Origin: Crenobacter intestini
Lineage (GTDB): Bacteria; Pseudomonadota; Gammaproteobacteria; Burkholderiales; Chromobacteriaceae
NCBI RefSeq assembly: GCF_004919095.1
Contig: NZ_STGJ01000009.1
Location: forward strand, 62,001 to 126,000
Length of the DNA: 64,000 nucleotides
Reading direction: 5' to 3'
Positions 24,604-34,182 of the stretch are shown piece after piece (the stretch's first letter is position 1; each line of letters begins with the position of its first letter). The translations under genes and the position numbers were made by a program. Under the pieces are notes generated by a model, which worked only from the letters and a program-made list of their open reading frames with translations, was not told the origin of the DNA and did no database searches.

Positions 24604-25863
24604 ATGAAAAGAACTTCATTCCTGCTGCTCTCCCTCACCCTGTGGCTTGCCGCGTGCTCCAGCGTCGCGCCGCCGGGCAAACCTTCCCCCGGCGCGCCCG
24701 AAGGCGTGCGCTACGAACCGGTCGCGTTCGCGAACCTGCCCGGCTGGGGCGACGCCGAGCGCGCCAAGAGCCTGGACGCGCTGCGCGAGAGCTGCCGCGT
24801 GCTCGCGCGCCGCGACGGCTGGGCCGGCGCGTGCAGCGCGGCGGCGGCGGTCGACACGGCCGACAGCGCGGCGGTGCGCCGCTATTTCGAGCAGTCGTTC
24901 GCGCCGTGGCGCATCGTCGAGGCGGGCAAGGACGCCGGTCTGATCACCGGCTACTACGAGCCGCTGCTCAACGGCAGCCGCGTGAAGAGCGCGCGCACGC
25001 CTTACCCGGTGTACGGCGTGCCGGCCGACCTCGCGGTCGCCGACGTGACGCCCGCGCAGCGCGCGCGCGAGCAGCTGGTGTTGCGCCCGGCCGGCGCCAA
25101 CCGTTACGCGGTGGTCGAAGGCAAGGTAAGCCCATCTGCCGGCGAGCTTGTCGCGCGTCCGCGCGAGTTCGCGATCGACAGCCGTACCGCGCGGCTGAAG
25201 GGGCGCATCGACGGCAACCGCTTCGTGCCGTATTACCCGCGCGCGCAGATCAGCGCCGGGCAGGGCGTCGGCCAGGCCGAGGTGCTCGCCTGGGTCGAGG
25301 ACGCGGTCGAACTCTTCTTCCTGCAGGTGCAAGGCTCGGGCCGCATCCAGCTCGACGACGGTTCCATGCTGCGCGTCGGTTACGCCGAGCAGAACGGCTA
25401 CCCCTACGTGTCGATCGGCCGCCACCTGGTCGACCGCGGCGAGCTGACGCTCGCCGACGCGTCGATGCAGGGCATCCAGGCATGGATCAAGCGCAACCCG
25501 AATCGCATGGACGAACTATTCAATGTGAATCCCAGTTATGTATTCTTCCGCAGGCTGGGTGAAACCGGCGGCGGGCCGCTGGGCTCGCTCGGCGTGCCGC
25601 TGACCGACGGTTACAGCGTCGCGGTCGACCCGCGCTACGTGCCGCTGGGCGTGCCGGTGTTCCTCGACACCACCTGGCCGCTGACCGCGTCGCCGCTGCG
25701 CCGCGTGATGCTGGCGCAGGATACCGGTGGCGCGATCCGCGGCGCCAACCGTGCCGACTTCTTCTGGGGCTTCGGCACCGAGGCCGGCATGTACGCCGGC
25801 CGCATGAAACAGCAGGGCAGCCTGTGGCTGCTGTTGCCGCGCGGGGTCAACCCGCCGGCCTGA
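24604..25863 (+). CDS. mltA: Membrane-bound lytic murein transglycosylase A
   Basis: A 419-residue outer-membrane lipoprotein that cleaves the glycan strand of peptidoglycan to give 1,6-anhydro ends. The lipobox LAAC (Cys18) ends the signal MKRTSFLLLSLTLWLA. The MltA domain starts near DAGLITGYYEPLLNGS. The C-terminal 3D domain has MLAQDTGGAIRGANRADFFWG with the catalytic Asp expected in this motif. Length is slightly above E. coli MltA. Confidence 0.93.
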   Translation: MKRTSFLLLSLTLWLAACSSVAPPGKPSPGAPEGVRYEPVAFANLPGWGDAERAKSLDALRESCRVLARRDGWAGACSAAAAVDTADSAAVRRYFEQSFAPWRIVEAGKDAGLITGYYEPLLNGSRVKSARTPYPVYGVPADLAVADVTPAQRAREQLVLRPAGANRYAVVEGKVSPSAGELVARPREFAIDSRTARLKGRIDGNRFVPYYPRAQISAGQGVGQAEVLAWVEDAVELFFLQVQGSGRIQLDDGSMLRVGYAEQNGYPYVSIGRHLVDRGELTLADASMQGIQAWIKRNPNRMDELFNVNPSYVFFRRLGETGGGPLGSLGVPLTDGYSVAVDPRYVPLGVPVFLDTTWPLTASPLRRVMLAQDTGGAIRGANRADFFWGFGTEAGMYAGRMKQQGSLWLLLPRGVNPPA

Positions 25864-25891
25864 CCCCTTACTGCAGTCCTGGAGCTTGTCG

Positions 25892-26971
25892 ATGACGCAG
25901 CCGTGCCGCGCCTTCCTTGCCTTGCTGCTCGCGGCGCTTGCCGCCTGCAGCGCCGAAACCGAAGCGCCGCCCAAGGCGGCCGCGCCGGTGAAAGTGCTCT
26001 CCGCGGCCGACGTTACGGTCGCCCGCGTGTCGACGGTGCGCGAGAGCGTGCCCCTGAACGCGACCTTGTCGGCCCTGTCGACCAGCGAACTGGCCGCGCA
26101 GGGCGAAGGGCGGGTGCAGGCGGTGGCGGTGCGCGAGGGCGAGCGGGTGCGCCGCGGCCAGTTGCTCGCGCGCGTCGACGCGCAATTGCTTGCCGAGGCG
26201 GTGCGCGAGCAGGAGGCGCAACTGGCCAACGAGCAGGCGCGGCTGGAGCTTGCCCGCGTCAAGCTTGAAAAGCAGCGCGAACTCTACCGGCAGGGCTTCA
26301 TCTCGGCGCTGGCCATCGCCGAGCTCGAGAGCGACTACAAGGTGCGCGAGGGCAGCCTGGCGGCGCAGGCAGCGCAGCTCGCGCGTGCGCGCCGCGCGCT
26401 GACGGACAGCGAGATCCGTTCGCCGATCGACGGCGTGCTGTTCCGGCGCAGCGTCAACCCGGGCGACAGCGTGTCGCGCAACCAGAAGCTGTTCGCGGTC
26501 GCCGACCTGTCGGTGCTCGAGGCGGTCGCCGCCGTGCCCGCGCGGCGGGTGTCGGCCATCGCGCCCGGCCAGAAGGCCTGGCTGTCGGTGGAAGGGGGCG
26601 CGCCGGTGTGGGGGCAGGTGGTGCGCGTGAACCCGGTCGCCAACGAGGGCAGCCGCAGCTTCAACGTCTATGTGCGGATCGACAACCGGGACGGCCGCCT
26701 CAAGGCCGGCCAGTTTGCCAAGGGGGCCGTGGTGCTCGCCGAGCGCAGCGACCGCGTCGCCTTGCCCGCGTCGGCGCTGTCGCGCAAGCAGGGCGCCGCG
26801 AGCGTGCTGGTGGTGGAGGGCGGCGTGCTCAAGGCGCGGCCGGTGACGCCGCTGCTGGAAGACGAGGCGAACGCTCAGGTCGCGCTCGACGGTGTGCGCG
26901 CGGGCGAGCGGGTGCTGCTGCTTCAGGGGCTGCATGCGGGCGAGCGGGTGACGCTCGCGGCGGGGGGCTGA
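25892..26971 (+). CDS. RND efflux periplasmic adaptor, lipoprotein
   Basis: A 359-residue membrane-fusion protein. The signal ends in LAAC, so it is probably lipid-anchored in the periplasm. It has the split lipoyl halves (GEGRVQAVAVREGERVRRGQLLARVD and SEIRSPIDGVLFRRSVNPGDSVSRNQ) flanking an alpha-hairpin (residues about 95-155), then beta-barrel and proximal domains. The ATG at 25892 has GGAG 7 bases upstream; a TTG two codons earlier is possible. It precedes the RND pump by 3 bases, forming a two-gene unit with no outer-membrane factor beside it. Confidence 0.92.
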   Translation: MTQPCRAFLALLLAALAACSAETEAPPKAAAPVKVLSAADVTVARVSTVRESVPLNATLSALSTSELAAQGEGRVQAVAVREGERVRRGQLLARVDAQLLAEAVREQEAQLANEQARLELARVKLEKQRELYRQGFISALAIAELESDYKVREGSLAAQAAQLARARRALTDSEIRSPIDGVLFRRSVNPGDSVSRNQKLFAVADLSVLEAVAAVPARRVSAIAPGQKAWLSVEGGAPVWGQVVRVNPVANEGSRSFNVYVRIDNRDGRLKAGQFAKGAVVLAERSDRVALPASALSRKQGAASVLVVEGGVLKARPVTPLLEDEANAQVALDGVRAGERVLLLQGLHAGERVTLAAGG

Positions 26972-26974
26972 GCG

Positions 26975-29900
26975 ATGTGGCTGACCCGCACCAGCGTCGA
27001 CAACCCTTACTTCGCCGCGGTGCTGATGATCGCGCTGACCGTGCTGGGCCTGTTTGCCGGCAGCAAGATGGCGGTCGAGGAGTTTCCCGACATCCGCTTC
27101 CCGGTCGCCGCGGTGACCACTGCCTACCCGGGCGCGTCGCCCGAGGTGGTCGAGAGCGAGGTGACGCGCCCGCTGGAAGAGGCGATCAACACCATCGCCG
27201 GCATCAAGCATATCCGTTCGTACTCGATGGAGGGCGTCTCGACGCTGGTCGTCGAGTTCGAGCTCTCCGCCGACCCCAACCTTGCGGTGCAGGAGGTGCG
27301 CGACCGCGTCTCCGGCGTGCAGGGCACGCTCAGGCGCGAGGTGAAGACGCCGGCGGTCTCGCAGTTCAACCCGAATGACGAGCCGCTGATCTCGCTGTCG
27401 TTCAACTCGTCCGAGGCCGGCGCGCGCGCGCTGACCGACTGGGTCGACAACGTGCTCAAGAAGCGCCTGCAGACAGTCAGCGGCGTCGGCGAGGTCAAGG
27501 TGCTCGGCGGCGCGCGCCGCGAGGTGCGCGTCGAGCTCGACCCCTTGCGTCTGGAGGCGCTGGGCGTCGCCGTCGACGACGTCGCCTCGGCGCTGTCGGC
27601 CGGCAACCGGGACTGGGCGGCCGGCGCTTTGGGCGGCTCCGAGCAGGAGCGCAGCCTGCGCGTCGAGGGCAAGTTCGCGACGCCCGCCTCGTTCGGCGAC
27701 CTGCTGGTGAGCCGGCGCGCCGACGGCGAGGTGAGGCTGTCCGACATCGCCATCGTGCGCGACGCCGAGGCCGAGCGGGTGTCGGTCGCGCTGATCGACG
27801 GCAAGCCCGGCGTCGGCGTCGACATCCGCGCCTCGCGCGGCGCCAACGTGGTCGAGGTCGCCGAGGGCGTCAAGCGCACGCTGGACGCCCTGAAGCCGGC
27901 GATGCCGGCCGGCACCGTGCTGACCGTCACCTACGACAAGTCGGTCGACGTCGAGCGCTCGCTCGCCGAGGTCAGGCAGTCGCTGGTCGAGGGGGCTGCG
28001 CTTACCGTGCTCATCGTGTTCCTGTTCTTGGGGAGCTGGCGCAGCACGGTGATCACCGGGCTGACGCTGCCGATCTCGCTGATCGGCACGCTGTTCGCGG
28101 TGTGGGCGCTGGGCTTCACGCTGAACCTGATGACGCTGATGGCGCTGTCGCTGTCGATCGGCCTCTTGATCGACGACGCGATCGTGGTGCGCGAGAACAT
28201 CGTCCGCCACGCCGCGCTCGGCAAGGGGCACCGCCAGGCGGCGCTGGACGGCACCAACGAGATCGGCCTCGCGGTGCTCGCGACCACGCTGACCATCGTC
28301 GCGGTGTTCCTGCCGGTCGGCTTCATGGGCGGCATCATCGGCAAGTTCTTCCACCAGTTCGGGCTGACCGTGGTCGTCGCGGTGCTGATCTCGATGCTGG
28401 TGAGCTTCACGCTCGACCCGATGCTCTCGTCGGTGTGGGCCGACCCGCACCACCACGGCGACCGCCACCGCGGCCCGCTCGGACGCATGCTCGACTGGTT
28501 CGAGAGCTCGCTCGACCGCCTGGCCGACGCTTACGTCGGCGTGGTCGCCTGGGCGCTGGCGCACCGCAAGACGGTGCTCGCCGCCGCCGCCTTGCTGACC
28601 GTGGGCAGCTTCGCGCTGGTACCGGCGATCGGCGGCGAATTCCTGCCGCGCGCCGACAAGGGCGAGTTCGTCGTCGTGCTCAAGGCGCCGCCGGGCTCGA
28701 CGCTCGAATACAGCGAGCGCAAGGCGCGCGAAGTCGAGGCGAGGCTGCGCACCCTGCCCGAGGTGCGCTCGGTCGAGGTCAAGGTTGCCGGCGGGCGCTT
28801 TGGCGCCGGCAAGACCGAGGCGAGGGTCAAGGTCGACATCGGCCGCGCCGTCGACCGCACCCGCGACCAGGACGCGCTGATGCGCGACGCGCGCGCGCTG
28901 GCGGGCGGGGTCGCCGGCGTCGAGGTCGACGAGGTGTCCGCCTTGGGCCAGCACGGCGGGGGCGGCAAGCCGGTGAACGTCGGCGTGCGCGGCGGCAACG
29001 TCGCCGAGCTCGAGCGCACCGCGGCGATGCTCGCCGAGCGCATCCGCCGCGTGGATGGCGTGTCCGACGTGGCGACCAGCCTTGACGAGGCGGACCCTGC
29101 GCTGACCGTGCGCGTCGACCGCGACGCGGCGGCTGCCCTGGGCGTCGACCCGGCACGGGTCGGGCAGACGCTCGCGACGCTGACGGCCGGCGCGCAGGTG
29201 ACGACCTGGGAGGCGCCGGATGGCGAGAACTACGACGTGGTGCTGCAACTGCCCAAGGCCGAGCGCGCCGACGCCCTGCTCGAGATGCTGACCGTCGCCG
29301 CGCCGGGCGCGGGCGGCGCCGCTGCCATGGTGCCGCTCTCGGCGCTGGCAAGCACCGAAGACGCCCGCTCGCCGCGCCAGATCGAGCGGGTCGACCTGAT
29401 GCGCGAAGTGTCGATCAGCGCGAACGTGCAGGGGCGCTCGCCGGGGGCGGTGTTCGCCGACGTCGACCGCCTGCTCGCGGACACGCCGCTGCCGCCCAGG
29501 GTGCAGCTGTCGCAGCAGGGCGAGCGGCAAGACATGCAGGAATCGTTCAGCTACGCGCTGCAGGCGCTGGCGCTGGGCGTGGTGTTCATCTACATGATCC
29601 TCGCCGCGCAGTTCAGGAGCTTCACCTTGCCCTTGACCATCATGGTCGCGCTGCCGCTGTCGTTCGTCGGCGTGTTCTTCGCGCTGTGGGCGTGGGGGTC
29701 GACGCTCAACATGTTCTCGGTGATCGGCATCGTGATGCTGATGGGGCTCGCGGCGAAGAACGGCATCCTGCTGGTCGACTTCATCGGCCAGGCAAGGCGC
29801 GAAGGCGCGCCGCGCGACGCGGCGATCGTCGAGGCCGGGCGCGTGCGGCTGCGCCCGATCATGATGACGAGCCTTGCGATGATCTTCGGCATGCTGCCCC

Positions 29901-30079
29901 TGGCGCTCGCCAGCGGCGAAGGCTCGGAGACGCAGCGGCCGATGGCGCAGGCGATCATCGGTGGCCTGGTGACCTCGACCCTGCTCACGCTGGTCGTGCT
30001 GCCGGTGGTGTACACCTACCTCGACGCGCTGCGGGTCAGGCTGCGCCGGCTGGTCGGCGCGCCCGTCGCCGGCAGTTGA
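26975..30079 (+). CDS. RND multidrug efflux permease (HAE1-type)
   Basis: A 1034-residue proton-driven inner-membrane pump of the AcrB/MdtB/MexF superfamily. The N-terminal helix is followed by the porter region (PGASPEVVESEVTRPLEEAINTI). The TM4 proton-relay aspartates are intact in LSIGLLIDDAIVVREN. The second half repeats the fold, with MLMGLAAKNGILLVDFIGQARREG and RLRPIMMTSLAMIFGMLPLAL. The short loops and the VSVRE-free porter suggest a less-characterised HAE1 branch. Substrates are unknown. Works with the adaptor upstream and presumably a TolC-like channel encoded elsewhere. Confidence 0.93.
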   Translation: MWLTRTSVDNPYFAAVLMIALTVLGLFAGSKMAVEEFPDIRFPVAAVTTAYPGASPEVVESEVTRPLEEAINTIAGIKHIRSYSMEGVSTLVVEFELSADPNLAVQEVRDRVSGVQGTLRREVKTPAVSQFNPNDEPLISLSFNSSEAGARALTDWVDNVLKKRLQTVSGVGEVKVLGGARREVRVELDPLRLEALGVAVDDVASALSAGNRDWAAGALGGSEQERSLRVEGKFATPASFGDLLVSRRADGEVRLSDIAIVRDAEAERVSVALIDGKPGVGVDIRASRGANVVEVAEGVKRTLDALKPAMPAGTVLTVTYDKSVDVERSLAEVRQSLVEGAALTVLIVFLFLGSWRSTVITGLTLPISLIGTLFAVWALGFTLNLMTLMALSLSIGLLIDDAIVVRENIVRHAALGKGHRQAALDGTNEIGLAVLATTLTIVAVFLPVGFMGGIIGKFFHQFGLTVVVAVLISMLVSFTLDPMLSSVWADPHHHGDRHRGPLGRMLDWFESSLDRLADAYVGVVAWALAHRKTVLAAAALLTVGSFALVPAIGGEFLPRADKGEFVVVLKAPPGSTLEYSERKAREVEARLRTLPEVRSVEVKVAGGRFGAGKTEARVKVDIGRAVDRTRDQDALMRDARALAGGVAGVEVDEVSALGQHGGGGKPVNVGVRGGNVAELERTAAMLAERIRRVDGVSDVATSLDEADPALTVRVDRDAAAALGVDPARVGQTLATLTAGAQVTTWEAPDGENYDVVLQLPKAERADALLEMLTVAAPGAGGAAAMVPLSALASTEDARSPRQIERVDLMREVSISANVQGRSPGAVFADVDRLLADTPLPPRVQLSQQGERQDMQESFSYALQALALGVVFIYMILAAQFRSFTLPLTIMVALPLSFVGVFFALWAWGSTLNMFSVIGIVMLMGLAAKNGILLVDFIGQARREGAPRDAAIVEAGRVRLRPIMMTSLAMIFGMLPLALASGEGSETQRPMAQAIIGGLVTSTLLTLVVLPVVYTYLDALRVRLRRLVGAPVAGS

Positions 30080-30083
30080 GGGC

Positions 30084-31619
30084 TTACGCCTCGCGGCGTA
30101 TGAAGTGGCGCGGGCGCAGCCCCAGCGCGAACAGCACGGCGAAATAGGCGGTGGCCGCCGCGCACAGGTGGCCGCCCAGCCATAGCGCGCGCTGCCAGGC
30201 GTGGCCGGTCCAATTGCCCGGCAGCCAGGTCTCCAGCGCCCACAGTGCGCCGGCCATCGCGGCGGAGGCGAGCGTCACCTTGAGGGCGAAGCCTGCCCAG
30301 CCCGGCTGCGGGCGGTAGATGTCGCGGCGGATCAACAGCACCAGCAGCGCGATCGCGTTGATCAGCGCCGCCAGGCCGATCGCCAGCGCAAGGCCGGCGT
30401 GCTTTAGATGCCAGACGAAGGCGAGGTTCATCAGCTGCGTCATCGCCAGCGTGAAGATGCCGACCTTGACCGGCGTCTTGATGTCCTGGCGCGCGTAAAA
30501 GCCGGGCGCCAGCACCTTGACCATGATCAGCCCGGTCAGCCCCACCGCGTACGCGACCAGCGCCTGGCGCGTCATCTCGGCGTCCAGCTCGGTGAAGCGG
30601 CCGTACATGAACAGGGTCGAGATCAGCGGCTTGGCCATCACCGCCAGCCCTACCGACGCCGGGATGGCCAGCAGCAGCGACAGGCGGATGCCCCAGTCGA
30701 GCAGCTTCGAATACTCCCCGGCCGACTTGTCGGCGGCGTGGCGCGACAGCGAAGGCAGCAGGATGGTGCCCAGCGCGACGCCGAGGATGCCGGTCGGGAA
30801 CTCCATCAGGCGGTCGGCGTAGTACATCCACGACACGCTGCCGGAAACCAGGAAGGACGCGAAGATGGTGTTGATCACCAGCGACACCTGCGCGATCGAC
30901 ACGCCGAAGATGGCCGGCCCCATCAGCTTGACCACCCGCCACACCGCCGCGTCCTTCAGGTTCAGGCGCGGCCAGGCGAGCATGCCTATCCTTTTCAGGT
31001 AGGGCAGCTGGTAGCAAAGCTGGGCGAGGCCGCCGATGAACACCGCCCACGCGAGCACCAGCACCGGCGGGTCGAAGTAGGGCGCCAGCAGCAGCGAGCA
31101 GGCGATGAACGACACGTTCAGGAGCGTCGGCGTGAACGCCGGCACCGAGAACTGGCGCCAGGTGTTGAGGATGCTGCCGGCGAGCGACGACAGCGAGATG
31201 AAGAGGATGTAGGGGAAGGTGATCCTGAGCAGGTCGACGGTCAGCGCGAACTTGTCGGCCTCCTTGGCGAAGCCCGGCGCCGACACCCAGATCACCCAGG
31301 GCGCGGCCAGCATGCCAAGGGCAGTCACCCCCACCAGCGCGAGCGTGAGCAGGCCGGCGACATGCGCGAGGAAGGCGCGCGTCTCGTCCTCGCTCTTCTC
31401 GCGGCGGTACTCGGCGAGCACCGGCACGAAGGCCTGCGAGAACGCGCCCTCGGCGAAGATGCGGCGCAGCAGGTTGGGGAGCTTGAACGCGACGAAGAAG
31501 GCGTCGGTCGCGAAACCGGCACCGAAGACGCGGGCGATGATCGCGTCGCGCACGAAGCCCAGCACGCGCGAGACCAGGGTCAAACTGCTGACAGCCGCCA
31601 GCGCCTTGAGTAGATTCAT
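30084..31619 (-). CDS. murJ: Lipid II flippase MurJ
   Basis: A 511-residue MOP-superfamily membrane protein with about 14 hydrophobic segments, which flips lipid II for cell-wall synthesis. Landmarks: N-terminal [51 protein letters not shown], and [21 protein letters not shown] with the conserved Arg and Pro-rich loop. No clear Shine-Dalgarno. Divergent from rpsT, an arrangement common in betaproteobacteria. Confidence 0.95.
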   Translation of the reverse strand: MNLLKALAAVSSLTLVSRVLGFVRDAIIARVFGAGFATDAFFVAFKLPNLLRRIFAEGAFSQAFVPVLAEYRREKSEDETRAFLAHVAGLLTLALVGVTALGMLAAPWVIWVSAPGFAKEADKFALTVDLLRITFPYILFISLSSLAGSILNTWRQFSVPAFTPTLLNVSFIACSLLLAPYFDPPVLVLAWAVFIGGLAQLCYQLPYLKRIGMLAWPRLNLKDAAVWRVVKLMGPAIFGVSIAQVSLVINTIFASFLVSGSVSWMYYADRLMEFPTGILGVALGTILLPSLSRHAADKSAGEYSKLLDWGIRLSLLLAIPASVGLAVMAKPLISTLFMYGRFTELDAEMTRQALVAYAVGLTGLIMVKVLAPGFYARQDIKTPVKVGIFTLAMTQLMNLAFVWHLKHAGLALAIGLAALINAIALLVLLIRRDIYRPQPGWAGFALKVTLASAAMAGALWALETWLPGNWTGHAWQRALWLGGHLCAAATAYFAVLFALGLRPRHFIRREA

Positions 31620-31678
31620 GGAAAATCGTTGTTATCGTTTATGCAACAGGGCGCCAGTTTACTCGGGCGGGATTCCTG

Positions 31679-31707
31679 TTGCAAAACCAGTGCTTAACGA
31701 ATAGAAT
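31679..31707 (+). promoter_or_regulatory. rpsT promoter
   Basis: TTGCAA (31679-31684), a 17-base spacer and TAGAAT (31702-31707), 38 bases before the rpsT start. A good sigma-70-type match. Confidence 0.72.
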
Positions 31708-31744
31708 CGCGGGTTTCAGATTCCGCTCATCAGGAGAAAGATTC

Positions 31745-32008
31745 ATGGCTAACAGCGCACAAGCTCGCAAGCGTGCACGCCAGGCTCTCAAGCAGCGCGC
31801 GCACAACGCCAGCCTGCGTACTGCGTTCCGTTCCGCAGTCAAGAAAGTGCTCAAGGCAGTTACCGCTGGCGACAAGGCTGCCGCAAAGGTGGTGTTCCAG
31901 TCGTCCATCAAGGTGATGGACAGCATCGCCGACAAGGGCGTGTTCCACAAGAACAAGGCCGCTCGTCACAAGAGCCGCCTGTCCGCACAGATCAAGGCCA
32001 TGGCCTGA
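31745..32008 (+). CDS. rpsT: 30S ribosomal protein S20
   Basis: An 87-residue, very basic, helical ribosomal protein starting [13 protein letters not shown], typical of S20, ending in the [14 protein letters not shown] helix. AGGAGAAAG precedes the ATG at 31745. The open frame upstream to 31679 overlaps the promoter and is not used. Monocistronic between its own promoter and terminator. Confidence 0.96.
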   Translation: MANSAQARKRARQALKQRAHNASLRTAFRSAVKKVLKAVTAGDKAAAKVVFQSSIKVMDSIADKGVFHKNKAARHKSRLSAQIKAMA

Positions 32009-32050
32009 TTCTGAGCGGTACGGAGCCAGCAGGCTCCGGCCAGCAGAATA

Positions 32051-32083
32051 CGCAAAAGCCCCGCCTGGTGCGGGGCTTTTGCG
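32051..32083. terminator. Bidirectional terminator between rpsT and the acetate kinase gene
   Basis: A perfect 14-bp inverted repeat (32051-32064 with 32070-32083) with A-rich and T-rich arms, between converging genes. Confidence 0.88.
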
Positions 32084-32093
32084 TGGGCGGACG

Positions 32094-33239
32094 CTAGGCG
32101 AGCAGCGGTGCCGCCTCCAGCGCCATCTCGCCTTCCTCGTCGGTGGCGAGCACCCAGGCGTGGCGCGGGCTGTCCTCGCCGGTGAGCCTCGCCCCGCCCG
32201 CGTCATTGGCGGCCGTATCCAGCGCGAAGCCCAGCCAGGCGAGCCGCGAGAGCACCCGAGCGCGGATTTCCGGCGAGCGCTCGCCGATGCCGGCGGTGAA
32301 CACCAGGGCGTCGACGCCGCCCATCGCCGCCGCGAGCGAGGCGACCTCGCGCGCGACGCGGTAACAGAACAGTTCGACCGCCTCGGCCGCTTCCGGCTGC
32401 CTGCTTGCCAGCAGCTCTCGCATGTCGGCGGAAATGCCCGACACGCCAAGCAGGCCGGAGCGCTTGTAGAGTTCGTCGCGGATCGCGGCGACATCCATGC
32501 CGTGGCGCTCCTGCCAGTAGAGCAGCACTTCCGGGTCGAGGTGGCCCGGGCGGGTGCCCATCATCAGCCCTTCCAGCGCGGACAGCCCCATCGACGAGGC
32601 GGCGCTTTGCCCGGCGCGGATCGCGCACGCGCTGGCACCGCTGCCCAGGTGGCAGACGACGACGCGCGCGTCGGCCAGCCCCAGGAGAGGCAACTGGCGG
32701 GTGATCGCCGCGTAAGAGAGGCCGTGGAAGCCGTAGGCGCGCACGCCCTCGTCGTGCCAGTGGCGCGCGATGCCGAAGCGGGTGGCCAGCGTGTCCTGCC
32801 CAGCGTGGAACGCCGTGTCGAAGCAGGCGATCTGCCTGATTTCGGGGTGGGTCAGGGCGAAGGCGTCGATCACCGCCAGGCTGGCCGGCTGGTGCAGCGG
32901 CGCCAGCGGGATGAAGCGCGCCAGCGTCTCGCGCACCTCGGGGGTGATTTCCGTCGCGTCGGTGTAGACGCCGCCGCCGTGTACCACCCGGTGCACGACC
33001 GCACCGGGCGTGATGCCGGCCGCGCCCAGCGCGTCCAGCATCGCCGCGGCGGCCGCCTCGCGGCTCGCGCCGACCGCATGCTGGGCGAGGGGGGCGCCGT
33101 CGGCCGCGCAGAGCGTCAGCGTGCTGCCGGCCATGCCCATGCGGTCGATCAGCCCGCGCGCGACGAGCGCGCCGTCCTGATAGGCGCGGAACTTCAGCGT
33201 CGCCGAGCCCGCGTTGACCGCGATCAGCGCCTTTTTCAT
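32094..33239 (-). CDS. ackA: Acetate/propionate kinase family protein
   Basis: A 381-residue acyl-phosphate kinase converting acyl phosphate and ADP to acid and ATP. ASKHA-fold motifs: NAGSATLKF (usually NAGSSSLKF), VVHRVVHGG, FDTAFH, VVCHLGSGAS and GTRPGHLDP (usually GTRSGDxDP). The small departures, and the pairing with a phosphotransacylase and FabI, suggest this is not the housekeeping AckA and may prefer another short-chain acid. ATG at 33239 overlaps the stop of the transacylase gene (ATGA). Confidence 0.88.
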   Translation of the reverse strand: MKKALIAVNAGSATLKFRAYQDGALVARGLIDRMGMAGSTLTLCAADGAPLAQHAVGASREAAAAAMLDALGAAGITPGAVVHRVVHGGGVYTDATEITPEVRETLARFIPLAPLHQPASLAVIDAFALTHPEIRQIACFDTAFHAGQDTLATRFGIARHWHDEGVRAYGFHGLSYAAITRQLPLLGLADARVVVCHLGSGASACAIRAGQSAASSMGLSALEGLMMGTRPGHLDPEVLLYWQERHGMDVAAIRDELYKRSGLLGVSGISADMRELLASRQPEAAEAVELFCYRVAREVASLAAAMGGVDALVFTAGIGERSPEIRARVLSRLAWLGFALDTAANDAGGARLTGEDSPRHAWVLATDEEGEMALEAAPLLA

Positions 33240-34168
33240 GGGCGGTCCCCCGGCCGGCGCTGGCGGGCCAGCACGTTGGCGACGGCGCTCGAGGCCAGGC
33301 GGCCGTGCGCGTCTTCGGCGCGGCTGGTCAGCACGATGGGCGCGCGCGCGCCCATCACGATGCCGGCCGACGCGGCGGCGGCGAGGTAGGTCAGCTGCTT
33401 GGCGAGCATGTTGCCCGACTCGAGGTCCGGTACCAGCAGGATGTCCGGCTCGCCGGCCACCGGCGAGTGGATGCCCTTGGTGTCGGCCGCCGCGTGCGAG
33501 ATCGCGTTGTCGAAGGCGAGCGGGCCGTCGAGCAGCGCGCCGCTGATCTGGCCGCGGTCGGCCATCTTGCACAACGCGGCCGCGTCGATGGTCGAGCGGA
33601 TCGCCGGGGTCACCGTCTCGACCGCCGACAGGATCGCGACCTTGGGCTCCTTGATGCCCAGCGCGTGGGTGAGGTCGATCGCGTTCTGGCAGATGTCGCG
33701 CTTGGTGGTGAGGTCGGGCTCGATGTTGATCGCCGCGTCGGTGATGAACAAGTAACGCGGGTAGCTCTCGACCTTCATGATGAAGACGTGGCTGATCCGG
33801 CGGTCGGTGCGGATGCCGGTTGCGCGGGCGAGCACCTCGGTCATGAATTCGTCGGTGTGCAGGCTGCCCTTCATCAGGATGTCGGCGCGGTGGCCGCGTA
33901 CCAGCTCGACTGCCTTCTCGGCGGACGCGTGGCTGTGCGGCACGTCGACAAGCTCGACGCCGTCAAGCGACAGCTCGAGCTCGTCCGCGAGCTTGCGGAT
34001 CTTGTATTCGGGGCCGACCAGGATGGGGGTGGCAATGCCGTGGTCGGCGGCTTCCAGCGCGCCTTGCAGCGCCTCCCGGCTGCAGGGGTGGGCGACGGCC
34101 ATGCTGACCGGGCCGTTGGCGCGCGCCTGCGCAAGGATGCCGGCGAAGGCGTTGTCGTCGTATGTCAT
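33236..34168 (-). CDS. Phosphate acetyl/butyryltransferase family protein
   Basis: A 310-residue phosphotransacylase (PTA/PTB family), smaller than housekeeping Pta and without its N-terminal regulatory domain. It shows AHPCSREALQGALEAADHGIATPILVGP, ILMKGSLHTDEFMTEVL, DAAINIEPDLTTKRDICQNA and VPDLESGNMLAKQLTYLA, all usual for the family. It would exchange CoA for phosphate on a short acyl group, passing acyl phosphate to the kinase encoded next. It lies 14 bases after fabI. Confidence 0.88.
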   Translation of the reverse strand: MTYDDNAFAGILAQARANGPVSMAVAHPCSREALQGALEAADHGIATPILVGPEYKIRKLADELELSLDGVELVDVPHSHASAEKAVELVRGHRADILMKGSLHTDEFMTEVLARATGIRTDRRISHVFIMKVESYPRYLFITDAAINIEPDLTTKRDICQNAIDLTHALGIKEPKVAILSAVETVTPAIRSTIDAAALCKMADRGQISGALLDGPLAFDNAISHAAADTKGIHSPVAGEPDILLVPDLESGNMLAKQLTYLAAAASAGIVMGARAPIVLTSRAEDAHGRLASSAVANVLARQRRPGDRP

Positions 34169-34182
34169 CGCTTGCCGCTCCT

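Noticed and set aside
25868-29530. A 1220-codon open frame antisense to the RND pump
   Set aside because: Arg/His/Ala-rich translation with no motifs; it mirrors the third-position G+C bias of the pump gene.
32094-33572. A longer acetate kinase reading from 33572
   Set aside because: The upstream part overlaps the transacylase gene out of frame and is Arg/Pro-rich; the ATG at 33239 starts the conserved MKKALIAVNAGS.
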